From Pedococcus bigeumensis (GTDB lineage Bacteria > Actinomycetota > Actinomycetes > Actinomycetales > Dermatophilaceae), in NCBI RefSeq assembly GCF_006438965.1, contig NZ_RCZM01000008.1:32400-96399 (forward strand): a stretch of 64,000 bases of DNA, in the 5' to 3' direction. Positions 23,985-33,163 of this stretch are shown here, one piece after another. Position numbers and translations under genes: made by a program. How positions within the stretch are numbered: position 1 is the stretch's first letter; each line of letters starts with the position of its first letter. A model generated the notes under the pieces. It ran no database searches. It had not been told where the DNA came from and saw nothing but the letters and a program-made list of their open reading frames with translations.

Positions 23985-24710
23985 TCAGGCCATCGAGAGC
24001 AGGAACGCGGCGCTGAACCCCACCACCGTGAGCAGGCCCACGAGCCGTCCGGCGTGCTCCACGGCCTCGGGCAGCATCGTGTCGGCGAGCATCGTGAGGA
24101 TCGCCCCGGCTGCAAACGCCTGGATCGTCGCCACGACGGCCGGGTCGGCTCCGTCGAGCAGGACCCCGCCGAGCGCCGCTGCGACGGTGGAGGCTGCTGT
24201 GACCGCCAGCCACATGCCCATGATGAAGCGCGTGCTGTGCCCTGCCGACTTCATCCCGGCCGAGGACGACAGGCCTTCGGGGATGTTGGACAGGAACACT
24301 GCGGCGACGACCGCGACGCCCACGCCTCCCCCGCCGATCGTGCTCACGCCGATCGCCGCAGACTCCGGTATGCCGTCGAGCAGGGCACCGAGCGCGAGCG
24401 CGGTCCCAGCCGCGCCGGCCTGGGGGCCGTTGGGACTCTTGCGACGGTGGCCACCGCGGCTGTCGATCCACCAGTCGCCGAGGAAGAACACGACCGACCC
24501 GGCAAGCAGGCCCAGGACCGTCGAGACTCCCCCGGCCTTGTCGTAGGCCTTTCCCGCCAGCTCGAAGGTCAGCGCACTGACGAGCACCCCTGAGCCGATC
24601 GCCATGACCCAGCCGATGACGCGCTTGGAGGCAGGCAGCCAGATGCCTGCTGCCGCCCCGATGAGTAGCGCGAATCCCCCGACGAACCCCCAGAACCCTG
24701 CTTCGAGCAC
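23985..24710 (-). CDS. ZIP family divalent metal transporter
   Basis: A 241-residue protein with about seven to eight membrane helices. Its metal-path helices are ALGALLDGIPESAAIG and FLSNIPEGLSSSAGM, carrying the ZIP acidic/proline signatures. The variable loop (SRGGHRRKS) is basic. A GTG start at 24710 preceded by AGGAGA is preferred over upstream ATGs that add non-conserved basic residues. It probably imports zinc or another divalent cation. Confidence 0.85.
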   Translation of the reverse strand: MLEAGFWGFVGGFALLIGAAAGIWLPASKRVIGWVMAIGSGVLVSALTFELAGKAYDKAGGVSTVLGLLAGSVVFFLGDWWIDSRGGHRRKSPNGPQAGAAGTALALGALLDGIPESAAIGVSTIGGGGVGVAVVAAVFLSNIPEGLSSSAGMKSAGHSTRFIMGMWLAVTAASTVAAALGGVLLDGADPAVVATIQAFAAGAILTMLADTMLPEAVEHAGRLVGLLTVVGFSAAFLLSMA

Positions 24711-24837
24711 CCGCGTCTCCTGTCCTTCGGCGATCCACGACCACGCTGACCTGCGCCGATGCGGCAGCAGGACCTTGGACACTACTCGCGCAGTCCGCGG
24801 CCGAGCACGCTCAAGGGACCACTTGGAGAGGACCACC

Positions 24838-24990
24838 ATGAACACCTGTCGACTCGGCAGCACGGTTGCCGTCATCACGGACGGGGCTTCCGGAACCGCC
24901 CCCGCCAGCGCCCAAGCGCTCGCGCGCTCCGGTGCCGCCCTCTCGTGCTGGACCTGGACGGGAGCGCTGACTACGCGGTGCTGTGTGGAG
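24838..24990 (+). pseudogene. N-terminal remnant of a short-chain dehydrogenase
   Basis: From ATG 24838 the frame reads LGSTVAVITDGASGTAPASAQALARSGAAL, matching the Rossmann start of SDR enzymes (TGGASGIG). It then breaks, with a VLDLDGSADY segment in another frame, and stops. Only about 50 codons remain, and the TGxxxGxG glycine pattern is damaged. The remaining 24711-25048 interval holds nothing else recognisable. Confidence 0.6.
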
Positions 24991-25048
24991 GCTCATGAGG
25001 GCCGCTGCGCAGGGATCTCGCGCCACTGCCGGGTGGTTGAGTGGGTGG

Positions 25049-25647
25049 ATGAGCGAGGAGGTCTGGGAGACGCACCCGGTGACGCCGGACCGGTTCGAGG
25101 ACTTCGCCGACGTCATCAACAGGAACCGTCGGCCCACCCACTGCTGGTGCCTGTCGCACCGCCTCCAGGCCAAGGAGATCACTGAGCTCGGCGGACCCGG
25201 CAAGGACGCACGGGAGCGGGCGATGCGCAACCTCTGCGAACGAGAGCATCCGCCCGGGGTGGTCACCTACCTCGACGGCGAGCCGGTCGGCTGGTGCAAC
25301 ATCGGCCCCCGTGCGGAGATCACCCGGCTAGCGCGGTCCAAGCTCATCCGGCCCACCGACGACCTGCCGGTGTGGAGCATCGTGTGCGTCGTGGTGCGTT
25401 CCGGATTCCGCAGGCGCGGCGTGACAGGACGCCTCATCGAGGGCGCGGTGGCGTATGCCGCGTCGCACGGCGCGCCGGCCGTCGAGGCCCACCCGGTCGA
25501 CCCGGGCGACCCGGGCGGATGGACCTGACGATGGCCTTCGTGGGGACCCGCAGCATGTTCGAGAAGGCCGGTTTCGCGGTCGTCGGGACGACCGATGCGG
25601 TCGCCAGCAAGCTGCCGCGACTGGTGATGCGACGGTCCTTGGCCTGA
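25049..25647 (+). pseudogene. GNAT acetyltransferase, frameshifted near the C-terminus
   Basis: The first frame (25049-25528) carries a complete GNAT core, with VWSIVCVVVRSGFRRRGVTGRLIEGAVAYA containing the acetyl-CoA loop RRRGVTG. It ends in PGGWT-stop. The expected family tail (MDLTMAFVGTRSMFEKAGFAVV...LPRLVMR) follows at once in the neighbouring frame to 25647. A single-base change near 25505-25520 separates them. The cause is either a recent mutation or a sequencing error; the tail still looks constrained. Confidence 0.75.
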
Positions 25648-25753
25648 ACCTGTGCCGCTGGCAGTCGGAGGCGATCTTATGCAAACGGACGATCCCGAGG
25701 CCAGACGACGCTAGGACGCTTGGAACACAGGCCCGGCATCGAGGGGATTCGGC

Positions 25754-26212
25754 ATGGCCGCAAAGGATGGCGAGAGTGGCGGCACCCTGATGACGGTGGT
25801 CAAGGCAGTCACCGCCATCGCGGTCATGATCACGGCCGTGTTCGGGGTGTTCAAGCTCTTCGTCAGTGACGAGGGGCCGGTGAGTCACCCGGCCAGCAGC
25901 TCCAGTTCCACCATCGCGACGCCACACGTCGACATCGGCCCGGCCTCGCTCTTCCTCAACCGCGACAGCGGGCCCGGGGGCACCACGGTGAAGGTGAGTG
26001 GCGAGGGGTTCGGGCCGGGTGAGCGGGTGACCTTCCGGTTCCACGTCGATCAGGTGGGCACGACCAAGGCCAACGCGGAGGGGAAGTTCTCCAACGTGTC
26101 GTTGACCATTCCGTCGACCCTCTCGGCGTTCGCGCCCCAGCAGTTCAACCTCTCGGCCACTGGCAGTGCGAGCCTCAAGAACGCCCTTGCTCCTTTCCAG
26201 CTCACCGGCTGA
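25754..26212 (+). CDS. Membrane-anchored protein with Ig-like/IPT extracellular domain
   Basis: A 152-residue protein. One membrane helix (VVKAVTAIAVMITAVFGVFKLFV, residues 15-37) is followed by a Ser-rich linker and a beta-rich domain (SGPGGTTVKVSGEGFGPGERVTFRF...). That domain has the 'G..v.v.G.GF.pGe.v' pattern of IPT/TIG-type folds. The function is unknown; it is probably a surface protein. Confidence 0.7.
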   Translation: MAAKDGESGGTLMTVVKAVTAIAVMITAVFGVFKLFVSDEGPVSHPASSSSSTIATPHVDIGPASLFLNRDSGPGGTTVKVSGEGFGPGERVTFRFHVDQVGTTKANAEGKFSNVSLTIPSTLSAFAPQQFNLSATGSASLKNALAPFQLTG

Positions 26213-26287
26213 CGCCGGCGACGGCTGCCGGCACCGTCGACGCCCGCAAGCCGAAGGCCCTCGTCTACGAGCGAAACGCCACGGGAA

Positions 26288-26896
26288 CTACTGCTTCACG
26301 GCGTAGTCGATGAAGGTCGCGTGCTCGCTCTGCCGGACGCCCAGGTGGGTCAGCTCGATGTCCTGCTCGAACCCCTCGAACAACCGCTTGCCTCCGCCCA
26401 GGATCAGCGGGGCCACGACGATGCTGAGCTCGTCGACCAGCCCGGCGGCGAGCGCCTGGCGGATGATGTCGGCACCACCGCTGATCGCCACGTCCTTGTC
26501 GCCCGCAGCTGCCTTGGCCCTGTCGATGGCCTCCACCACGCCGTCCACGAACACGAAGGCGTCCCCTTCGGGCTGCTCCTCCGGCCGGTGCGTGACGATG
26601 AAGGTCGGGACGCCCCACGGGTTCTGGTCACCCCAGTGCCCTGCCGCCTCGTACATCCACCGGCCGGCGACAGCAGCGCCCATCCTCGCGAAGGCGGCAT
26701 CCATCCACTCCTTCTCGACGCCGCCCAGGTCGGACCCGGGCTGTGAGCCGGGCTCCGCGTCGTAGGCCCACGGACCGCCGAACACCCAGTAGTGCAGCCG
26801 TTCGCCGCCCTCTCCCAGCCCCTTGCCCGGACCGTCGTCAGGTCCGGTGATGTAGCCGTCCACCGACATCGTGATGCTCGCGCCCACCTTGCTCAT
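26288..26896 (-). CDS. Dihydrofolate reductase family (RibD C-terminal-like) protein
   Basis: A 202-residue protein. Features are ITMSVDGYITGPDDGPG at the N-terminus, GRWMYEAAGHWG, ISGGADIIRQALAAGLVDEL, and VVAPLILGGGKRLFEG. These are typical of the yyaP/RibD_C group of DHFR-like reductases found across actinobacteria. GGAGGCAGAG precedes the ATG at 26896. The physiological substrate is not known for this group. Confidence 0.88.
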   Translation of the reverse strand: MSKVGASITMSVDGYITGPDDGPGKGLGEGGERLHYWVFGGPWAYDAEPGSQPGSDLGGVEKEWMDAAFARMGAAVAGRWMYEAAGHWGDQNPWGVPTFIVTHRPEEQPEGDAFVFVDGVVEAIDRAKAAAGDKDVAISGGADIIRQALAAGLVDELSIVVAPLILGGGKRLFEGFEQDIELTHLGVRQSEHATFIDYAVKQ

Positions 26897-26968
26897 CTCT
26901 GCCTCCTGGTCGTGGTGCTCCTGGTCATTGGACCTACCAGGCATATCGACCGGCGACGGGGCACGAAC

Positions 26969-27394
26969 TCATCGGTCGCCCTCGCAGCGCGCCTTCAGAC
27001 CAGCCGCCTCGGTGGCGAGGTAGCGGTCGGTCAGGCCGTGGTAGAACCGGGCCATCACCGACCCGACCAGCCCGCCCTGCTCGACCGCCAACCGCACCCG
27101 GCTCCCGCCACCCGGCAGCGATTCCACGGTGTGCCGCGCCGTGGTCGTGATCCCGGGTCCGGTCGCCACCCAGGTGAACGACTGACCCGGTTCGAGCTCG
27201 GTGACGACGTACTCGGTCTCGGGGATCTTGGGCTGGTTGATCTTTGCCCGCGATCCGGATCGCAGCGGCCCCTCGTCCAGGCGCCGTACCCAGGTCACCG
27301 TCTCGGTCCACTCCGACCACCGCTCGACGTCGGCCAGCACCTCCCAGACCCGCTCGGGTGGTGCCGCGATGTCGACGGTCGTGCTCTGTTTCAT
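26969..27394 (-). CDS. SRPBCC family protein
   Basis: A 141-residue protein that opens with TVDIAAPPERVWEVLADVERWSEW, the SRPBCC/START-like signature, and closes with a long amphipathic helix (YHGLTDRYLATEAAGLKAR). Members bind hydrophobic ligands, and the ligand is unknown here. The start at 27394 places the first strand correctly. It is divergent from the winged-helix gene at 27442. Confidence 0.85.
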   Translation of the reverse strand: MKQSTTVDIAAPPERVWEVLADVERWSEWTETVTWVRRLDEGPLRSGSRAKINQPKIPETEYVVTELEPGQSFTWVATGPGITTTARHTVESLPGGGSRVRLAVEQGGLVGSVMARFYHGLTDRYLATEAAGLKARCEGDR

Positions 27395-27441
27395 GCCGCC
27401 ATGGTCGCGCACTTGTCGGCGGTCTTCGAGAGGATGCGGGC

Positions 27442-28602
27442 ATGGCCGTCATGGACAGCACACGCGCGCTCGCCCAGAGGCTCGGCACGCAACGGCTGTC
27501 GTCCGCTCCCCTGGCGCGCGCCGCCGACGTCGTGCGACTGCTCACCTGCGTCCAGAGCCAGGAGCGCGACCACGCCTTCTTCTCGCTCGCCATGCGTTCC
27601 CGCAAGGACCGGTATGCCGCGGTGCAGCGTGAGTTCGACACCGGCGCCTTCGTGCGCACCCACATCCTGCGACCGACCTGGCACTTCGTGGCACCGGAGG
27701 ACCTTCGCTGGATCCTCGACCTGACGTCCCCGCGCGTGCTGTCCAGCATGGCGGCGCGGCACCGGCAGCTCGGCCTCGACGACAACACTCGACTTGATGA
27801 TGGCCTTGAGCTCTTGGCAAACCTGTTGCAGGACAAGCACTTCCTGACCCGGCCCGAGCTCGGGGAGGCGTTCGTCGAGAGAGGGTCGCCCATCAAGCCC
27901 GGCGAGCAGCTCGGCCACCTGCTCATCGTGGCGGAGATGCGCGGGTTGGTCTGCTCGGGCCCGATGAAGGGCGCGCACCACTCCTACGCCCTGGTCGACG
28001 AGGTGATCCCTCCGACTCCGGAACGCAGTCTCGACGAGGCGGTCGTCGAGCTGGTGCGGCGGTTCTTCACCGGCCACGGCCCGGCCAGCGTCAAGGACTT
28101 CACCCGCTGGGCCACCATGACGATGGCCGACACCAAGGCCGCCCTCGCCCAGCTCGGCGACGAGCTGGAGGAGGTGGAGGTCGACGGCATCCCGCACTGG
28201 TTCGACCCGACGCAGGTGCGCCGGCGCAGTCCGGTCGCGCCCGCGGCATACCTCTTCCCGACCTATGACGAGGCGGTGCTGACCTATCCGCGGGTGAACT
28301 TCCCCGCCCTGCCCGACCACCCCTACGCTGAACACACCGACCCGTTCTGGGCGAGCATCGTCCTGGACGGCACCAACGTCGGGCTGTGGAAGCGGACTGT
28401 GCGGCCCGACGTGGTCGAGGTCGAGGTGCGGCTGGCGCCGGCTGTCGCAGCGGAGGGGCGTGAGCAGGTGCGCGTTGCAGCCCAGCGGCTGGCCGGCTTC
28501 CTCGAGCGCGACCTGTCGCTCGTGGAGAACGAAGGCAGGCCGCACCTGTGGGGTGGCGCGCTCGGGCACCCGTCCAGGCGCCCCCGCCGGGCCGACCGCT
28601 GA
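27442..28602 (+). CDS. Winged-helix DNA-binding protein of the HTH_42 / AlkZ-like family
   Basis: A 386-residue protein. The N-terminus has the VQSQ motif (LLTCVQSQERDHAFFSLAMRS), the actinobacterial counterpart of the QxQ catalytic motif in AlkZ glycosylases, followed by ILRPTWHFVAPEDLRWIL, another family hallmark. Three winged-helix-like units follow. AlkZ-type enzymes unhook interstrand crosslinks, but many actinobacterial members are uncharacterised. The ATG at 27442 overlaps no other gene. Confidence 0.8.
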   Translation: MAVMDSTRALAQRLGTQRLSSAPLARAADVVRLLTCVQSQERDHAFFSLAMRSRKDRYAAVQREFDTGAFVRTHILRPTWHFVAPEDLRWILDLTSPRVLSSMAARHRQLGLDDNTRLDDGLELLANLLQDKHFLTRPELGEAFVERGSPIKPGEQLGHLLIVAEMRGLVCSGPMKGAHHSYALVDEVIPPTPERSLDEAVVELVRRFFTGHGPASVKDFTRWATMTMADTKAALAQLGDELEEVEVDGIPHWFDPTQVRRRSPVAPAAYLFPTYDEAVLTYPRVNFPALPDHPYAEHTDPFWASIVLDGTNVGLWKRTVRPDVVEVEVRLAPAVAAEGREQVRVAAQRLAGFLERDLSLVENEGRPHLWGGALGHPSRRPRRADR

Positions 28603-28645
28603 GCGAGCGGCGAACGGGCGCGACGCGGTACGCCGGCCCGACCGG

Positions 28646-29143
28646 CTAGGAGACGAAGCCGCGGAAGGCGTCGGTGACGCAGCCGCCCGAGCCCTCGTCC
28701 GGGGTGCAACTGCGACCGTCGCCGATTAGCTTGCCGCCGCCGGAGCTCACGCCTATGAGGGTCGACTCGAGGACCCACCAGTCGCCGTGCGTCGTGAAGC
28801 CACCGCCGGCTGGGATGACGTTGGGGTTCTGGAACGCCGGGATGGTGATGAAGGCCTTGTAGCCGATGGTCACCGTCGCGCTGCCGCAGGTGAGCAGCTT
28901 GACCCCGCTGAAGACCAGCTGGTTGTGGGTCCGCAGGTCGGAGCCGTTCTCGAGGTCGGTGACCTGGGTGCACGACGCCAGTGGACCGGTCGCGGCGGTG
29001 ATGTCGCTCGGGGCGGCCCTGAACTGGGTGTCGACGGTGAAGGAGGTGGGCGTGCCCACGGCAGCGGTGGCCGGGACGCACCCGAAGGCGACGACACCGG
29101 CAGCGGCGGCCAAGGAGGCCGCGACTTTCGACGTGATGTTCAT
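28646..29143 (-). CDS. Secreted hypothetical protein
   Basis: A 165-residue protein with a Sec signal peptide (MNITSKVAASLAAAAGVVAFGCVPATAAVG, likely cleavage after ATAA). The mature part is beta-rich with two cysteine pairs. An alternative GTG at 29152 adds three residues. No family is recognised. Confidence 0.7.
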   Translation of the reverse strand: MNITSKVAASLAAAAGVVAFGCVPATAAVGTPTSFTVDTQFRAAPSDITAATGPLASCTQVTDLENGSDLRTHNQLVFSGVKLLTCGSATVTIGYKAFITIPAFQNPNVIPAGGGFTTHGDWWVLESTLIGVSSGGGKLIGDGRSCTPDEGSGGCVTDAFRGFVS

Positions 29144-29268
29144 CCTCGCCACCCTCCTCCTCTGGGTCGGAGGGTCACATCAGGGACACTACGTACGGCC
29201 GATGGCGTAGGAGTCGAGCCGTCCTCCTGCCCCGTTTCGGGCGATTCCGCACCTCGGTCCTGTCCCCG

Positions 29269-31089
29269 TCAGCCTGTGGAGACCGTGCCGCCCGGCCGAT
29301 CGAGGGTCGTCCCCGACGGCACGACGCGGCGATGCACAGTGTCGACGCGACGGGTCCAGCCTCGGCTGTCGAGGTGTTCGAGCAGCGGCACGGCCACCCG
29401 CCGGGTGGTCTGCAGCGCTTGGCGTGCCTGGCTCAGGGTGAACGGCTGAGGCAGGGCGGCCAGCACCCGCATCGCGCGGGCCGGTGCGTCGGGAAGCAAG
29501 AGCACCCCGTCCGGCAGCCGCAGGAGCCGACCAGCCTTGACTGCTGCAGCAACCTCGCGAGGTCCGAGGCCCGCGGCCTCGAGGTCGCGCTGCTCCGGTG
29601 CGGCAAACGGTGTCTGCGACAGGCGTTCCTCGAGGTCGCGCAGCCCCCTGCCGGCCGGACCAAGCTCGGCCCGCACCCCCGGCAGCCACACCCGCCCGCG
29701 TTCCAGCTCCAGACCGCCCCGGTCGACCACCACGGGCAGCAGCGACGAGTCCGGCACACCTGCGACGAGCCGTGCCGCCTCGGCCGTCAGGCTCGGCTCG
29801 AGCGGGTCCGTGGCAGCCTTCCGTCGTACGGCGTCGACAACGGTCTCGGCCCAGCGGTCGGCGGCGGCCCGGGAGACCAGCCAGTCACCGTGCCGGAGCA
29901 CGCTGCCGGGCAGACCGGTGGCGTGCTCGGGGACGGCGATCCCCAGGGCTAGGGCGTGGTCCACCCGGAGCGCGCCGCGGCGCTCCACCTCGACCGCCAC
30001 GTCCGGCGCCCCCGTCGCTGTCGCCAGCGCAGTGGCGCGCCGAGCGGCGGCGCCACGGCGGCGCAGCTCGGGCGGATCGGCGTCGACGACCACGGCCCCT
30101 GCCACCACCTGTTGCGCACCGGGGTCCCTGAGGATCAGCCGGTCCCCCGCGACCAGCGGCAGCGCCCGGCTCAAAGTCAGGCGCACGGCGTCACCGCCGA
30201 GCGGACGGACGTGGACCGGCACCGCGGCGGTTCCGACGTGGAGGGTCAGGTGCTGGGCAAGCTCATGGGGGGGAGTCACCCCGAGGCGCACGTCGAGAAC
30301 CGTGGCGAATCGCCAGGCGCCGGGCGTGAGCAAGACATCGCCCCGGGTGACTCCGCCCTGCCGCATCCCACGCAGGTTCGCCGCCACCCGGCATACCGGG
30401 CTGACGCGCTCGCGCGACGCCTCCATCGACTGCAGCGAGCGGACCCCCACCACGGTGTCCGCGACCTCGAGCTCGTCACCGACCGCGATGCTGCCCTCTC
30501 CCAGCGTGCCGGTGACCACGGTGCCGCTGCCGCGGATGGTGAAGGACCGGTCCACCCACAGCCGCACGCGGCCGTCGGAACGCGGGCGCGGAAGGCCCGC
30601 GACCAGTCCGTCCAGCGCCGCCCTGAGGTCGGGCAGGCCGTCACCCGTGAGCGCGGAGACCGCCACCCCGGCGACCTCGCCGAGGCTGGTGGCGCGCAGC
30701 CGCACCGCGGCGTCGGCCAGGGTCGGGGCGGGGTCAGCGAGGTCGCTCCTGGTCACCACGAGCAGCCCGTGGCGGATACCCAGGGCGTCCACCGCGGCGA
30801 GGTGCTCCTGCGACTGCTGCCGCCATCCCTCGTCGGCGGCCACGACGAAGACGACCGCCGGCGCCGGGCCGAGCCCGGCGAGCATGTTGCCGATGAACCG
30901 CTGGTGACCCGGCACATCGACGAACGCGACCTCGGCACCCGAGTCCAGCGTTGTCCACGCGTAACCCAGGTCGATCGTCAGTCCCCGTCGGTGCTCCTCG
31001 GCCCACCGGTCGGGCTCGATTCCGGTCAGGGCGCGCACGAGGGCTGACTTGCCGTGGTCGACGTGACCGGCCGTGGCGAGGACGTGCAC
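29269..31089 (-). CDS. selB: Selenocysteine-specific translation elongation factor SelB
   Basis: A 606-residue protein. Its GTPase domain starts at once (VHVLATAGHVDHGKSALVRAL; P-loop GHVDHGKS) with VDVPGHQRF as G3 and VVTRSDLADP as the G4 region. Domains II-III follow, then C-terminal winged-helix repeats that read the SECIS hairpin. It delivers Sec-tRNA to in-frame UGA codons. The GTG at 31089 is chosen because the GTPase fold begins immediately. tRNA-Sec lies 27 bp upstream and the UGA-containing fdhA 4 kb away on the same strand. selA and selD are not in this window. Confidence 0.93.
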   Translation of the reverse strand: MHVLATAGHVDHGKSALVRALTGIEPDRWAEEHRRGLTIDLGYAWTTLDSGAEVAFVDVPGHQRFIGNMLAGLGPAPAVVFVVAADEGWRQQSQEHLAAVDALGIRHGLLVVTRSDLADPAPTLADAAVRLRATSLGEVAGVAVSALTGDGLPDLRAALDGLVAGLPRPRSDGRVRLWVDRSFTIRGSGTVVTGTLGEGSIAVGDELEVADTVVGVRSLQSMEASRERVSPVCRVAANLRGMRQGGVTRGDVLLTPGAWRFATVLDVRLGVTPPHELAQHLTLHVGTAAVPVHVRPLGGDAVRLTLSRALPLVAGDRLILRDPGAQQVVAGAVVVDADPPELRRRGAAARRATALATATGAPDVAVEVERRGALRVDHALALGIAVPEHATGLPGSVLRHGDWLVSRAAADRWAETVVDAVRRKAATDPLEPSLTAEAARLVAGVPDSSLLPVVVDRGGLELERGRVWLPGVRAELGPAGRGLRDLEERLSQTPFAAPEQRDLEAAGLGPREVAAAVKAGRLLRLPDGVLLLPDAPARAMRVLAALPQPFTLSQARQALQTTRRVAVPLLEHLDSRGWTRRVDTVHRRVVPSGTTLDRPGGTVSTG

Positions 31090-31115
31090 CGGGCCGGACC
31101 TCCTGACTGGGACGT

Positions 31116-31211
31116 TGGCGGAGGTGGACGGGAATCGAACCCGCCAGACCGAGATGCTCGGTCTCACCGGTTTTGAAGACCGGGGGGACCACCAGGAACC
31201 CTGACACCTCC
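31116..31211 (-). tRNA. selC: tRNA-Sec (anticodon TCA)
   Basis: Minus-strand gene starting GGAGGTGT. The anticodon loop is CTTCAAA between CCGGT/ACCGG stems, giving anticodon TCA. The long variable arm has a 7-bp stem (AGACCGAG...CTCGGTCT), and the T arm is GGGTTCGATTCCC. The 3' end CCTCC-G is followed by an encoded CCA at 31116-31118. The extended acceptor stem and extra arm are diagnostic of selenocysteine tRNA. Confidence 0.95.
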
Positions 31212-31315
31212 AGTAACACCGTATCTCCGCAGGCCACAGGCCGCGACGCAGCCCGGAGGCCGACATACAGTCGCACCATGACCCTGAGCAGCGCCCACCA
31301 TCTCACCCCCGTCAG

Positions 31316-31749
31316 GTGACCTCGGTGAGCGAGGGCTCGAGCAGCGTCCGGTATGCCGCGGTGGACCGCCTGCTCGCGGCAGCCCGTGAAGGGATGGAGC
31401 GACTCGATCCCCACCAGGCCATGGCGGCGCAGCTCGCGGGAGCTCTGCTGGTCGACACCAGGACGGCCGCGCAGCGGAGCCGGGAGGGCGACCTCCCGGC
31501 GCCCTCGTGATCGACCGAACGGTCCTGGAGTGGCGGCTCGACCCCACGTGTGAGTGTCGCATCCCGGAGGCGGACGACCCGAACCTGCTGGTGGTGGTCG
31601 TCTGTCGTCAGGGGTACAGCTCAACCCTGGCCGCGGCGTCCTTGCGCGCCTTGGGGCTGCACCGCGCAACCGACCCGACCGGCGGCGCGCAGGCCTGGTT
31701 CGCGGCCGGGCTGCCCAAGTTGGAGGGCACCACGGACGTCCGGGAGTGA
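31316..31749 (+). pseudogene. Rhodanese-like protein split by a frameshift
   Basis: The first frame (31316-31510) gives VRYAAVDRLLAAAREGMERL...ALLVDTRTAAQRSREGDLP, and the second (31507-31749) gives VIDRTVLEWRLDP...VVVVCRQGYSSTLAAASLRALG...GGAQAWFAAGLP. Together they form one rhodanese domain with the active-site Cys in CRQGYSS. The junction (TCGTGATCGACC) has the stop and a GTG overlapping, so re-initiation is conceivable. A one-base indel around 31495-31505 is simpler. Confidence 0.75.
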
Positions 31750-31794
31750 CTGGCGCCTGTGGCCTCCCCACCTCAGGATGGCCGCCCGCGCACT

Positions 31795-33141
31795 CTAGAC
31801 GGCTGCATCTTCAGCAGCGCGTTCCGGTGCCGGCTTCTTGGTGACGAGCGGCACGGCGATGGCCACCAAGGCGATGATGCCGATGACGGTGAACCCCAGC
31901 GAGTAGGACTTGTCCTCACCGATCAGCTTGGAGATCAGCAGTGGTCCGACGACGCCGCCGATGCTCCAGCCGATGAGCATGAGTCCGTAGATCGCCCCGG
32001 CATTCTTCACCCCGAAGAAGCGCCCGGCCGTCGACGGCATCGTCCCGAAGGCGCCGCCGTAACAGGTGTAGACCAGGGCTGCGAGGAGGGCGAAGACGCC
32101 GACCGACGATGCATGCGGGATGAGCAGGAGGCACACGCCTTGGATGGCGAGGATGCCCATGAAAGCCGGCATCTTGCCGATCCGGTCGGACAGCCAGCCC
32201 CAGAGCACCCGTCCGGCCCCGTTGAAGAGGCCGAGCACACCCACGAGCGTGGCGGCACCGGCCGAGGAGAGGCCGGTGATGTCCGAGGCGCTGCCGGCGG
32301 CGACCGAGATGAGCGAGATACCGGCAACCACGCTGAGAGTGAGGATCGCGGTGAGCAGGTACCACTGCGGCGTGCTGAGCGCCTCGTTTGCCGTGAAGTT
32401 CCGGGTGCCGGAGAGCGGGTCGACGTCGGTGTCGGCCGCGGGTCCCCCGGCTCGGCTGGCAGCCGGTCTGTCTGCCCGCCCGGCACCGGCGAGGGCGTGC
32501 GGAGGCGCCGCAAAGCCCGGTGGCCGGTAGTCGGCGGGCGGGTTCTTGAAGAGGCTCGCACCGATGACGATGGCGACGAGGTAGCCGATCCCCAGGGGCA
32601 GGAACGCCTTGGTCGGCAGGTCGGGGGTGTTGTCGATGAGGCGCTGCCCCACGGGGGCCGTGATGACGGCACCGAAGCCGAAGCCGGCCACCGCGATGCC
32701 GGTGATCAGGCCCGGCTTGTCGGGAAACCACTTCTGCAGCATCGCGATCGGCACGATGTAGACCATGCCGAGTCCGAAGCCGCCGAGGACGCCATAGCCG
32801 AGGACAAGCAGCCAGAACGAGTCCGTCGTCGCAAATGACGCGAGCACCACCCCGATGCTGTAGATCACCCCGCCGGTAAGGGCCACGCTGCGTGGACCCC
32901 GCCTGTCCTGGATGCGGCCCCCGAGGTAGCTGCCGATGAAGATCATGCCGATGGCGACCTCGAAGGGCACCGTGGCCTGCGACTTGGACCACCCGAATGC
33001 TGCGTCGCTCTGCAGCGCCTTGGAGAACACGCTCCAGGCATAGACGGCCCCGATCGCCAGCTGCACCAGCACGCCGGCCACGAGGATGAGCCACCGGTTG
33101 CCGACGGCCGAATCTGTTGCGTCCCTGCGGGTCTCGCTCAT
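31795..33141 (-). CDS. OFA-type MFS transporter (oxalate/formate antiporter family)
   Basis: A 448-residue protein with twelve predicted membrane helices. It has the OFA-family start (NRWLILVAGVLVQLAIGAVYAWSVF), the MFS loop GGRIQDRRGPR after helix 2, and a hydrophilic central loop. AAGGAG precedes the ATG. Its place 22 bp downstream of the formate dehydrogenase operon suggests formate or oxalate exchange. The substrate is inferred from family and context. Confidence 0.85.
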   Translation of the reverse strand: MSETRRDATDSAVGNRWLILVAGVLVQLAIGAVYAWSVFSKALQSDAAFGWSKSQATVPFEVAIGMIFIGSYLGGRIQDRRGPRSVALTGGVIYSIGVVLASFATTDSFWLLVLGYGVLGGFGLGMVYIVPIAMLQKWFPDKPGLITGIAVAGFGFGAVITAPVGQRLIDNTPDLPTKAFLPLGIGYLVAIVIGASLFKNPPADYRPPGFAAPPHALAGAGRADRPAASRAGGPAADTDVDPLSGTRNFTANEALSTPQWYLLTAILTLSVVAGISLISVAAGSASDITGLSSAGAATLVGVLGLFNGAGRVLWGWLSDRIGKMPAFMGILAIQGVCLLLIPHASSVGVFALLAALVYTCYGGAFGTMPSTAGRFFGVKNAGAIYGLMLIGWSIGGVVGPLLISKLIGEDKSYSLGFTVIGIIALVAIAVPLVTKKPAPERAAEDAAV

Positions 33142-33163
33142 CGTGCTCTCCTTGGGGTCGGCG

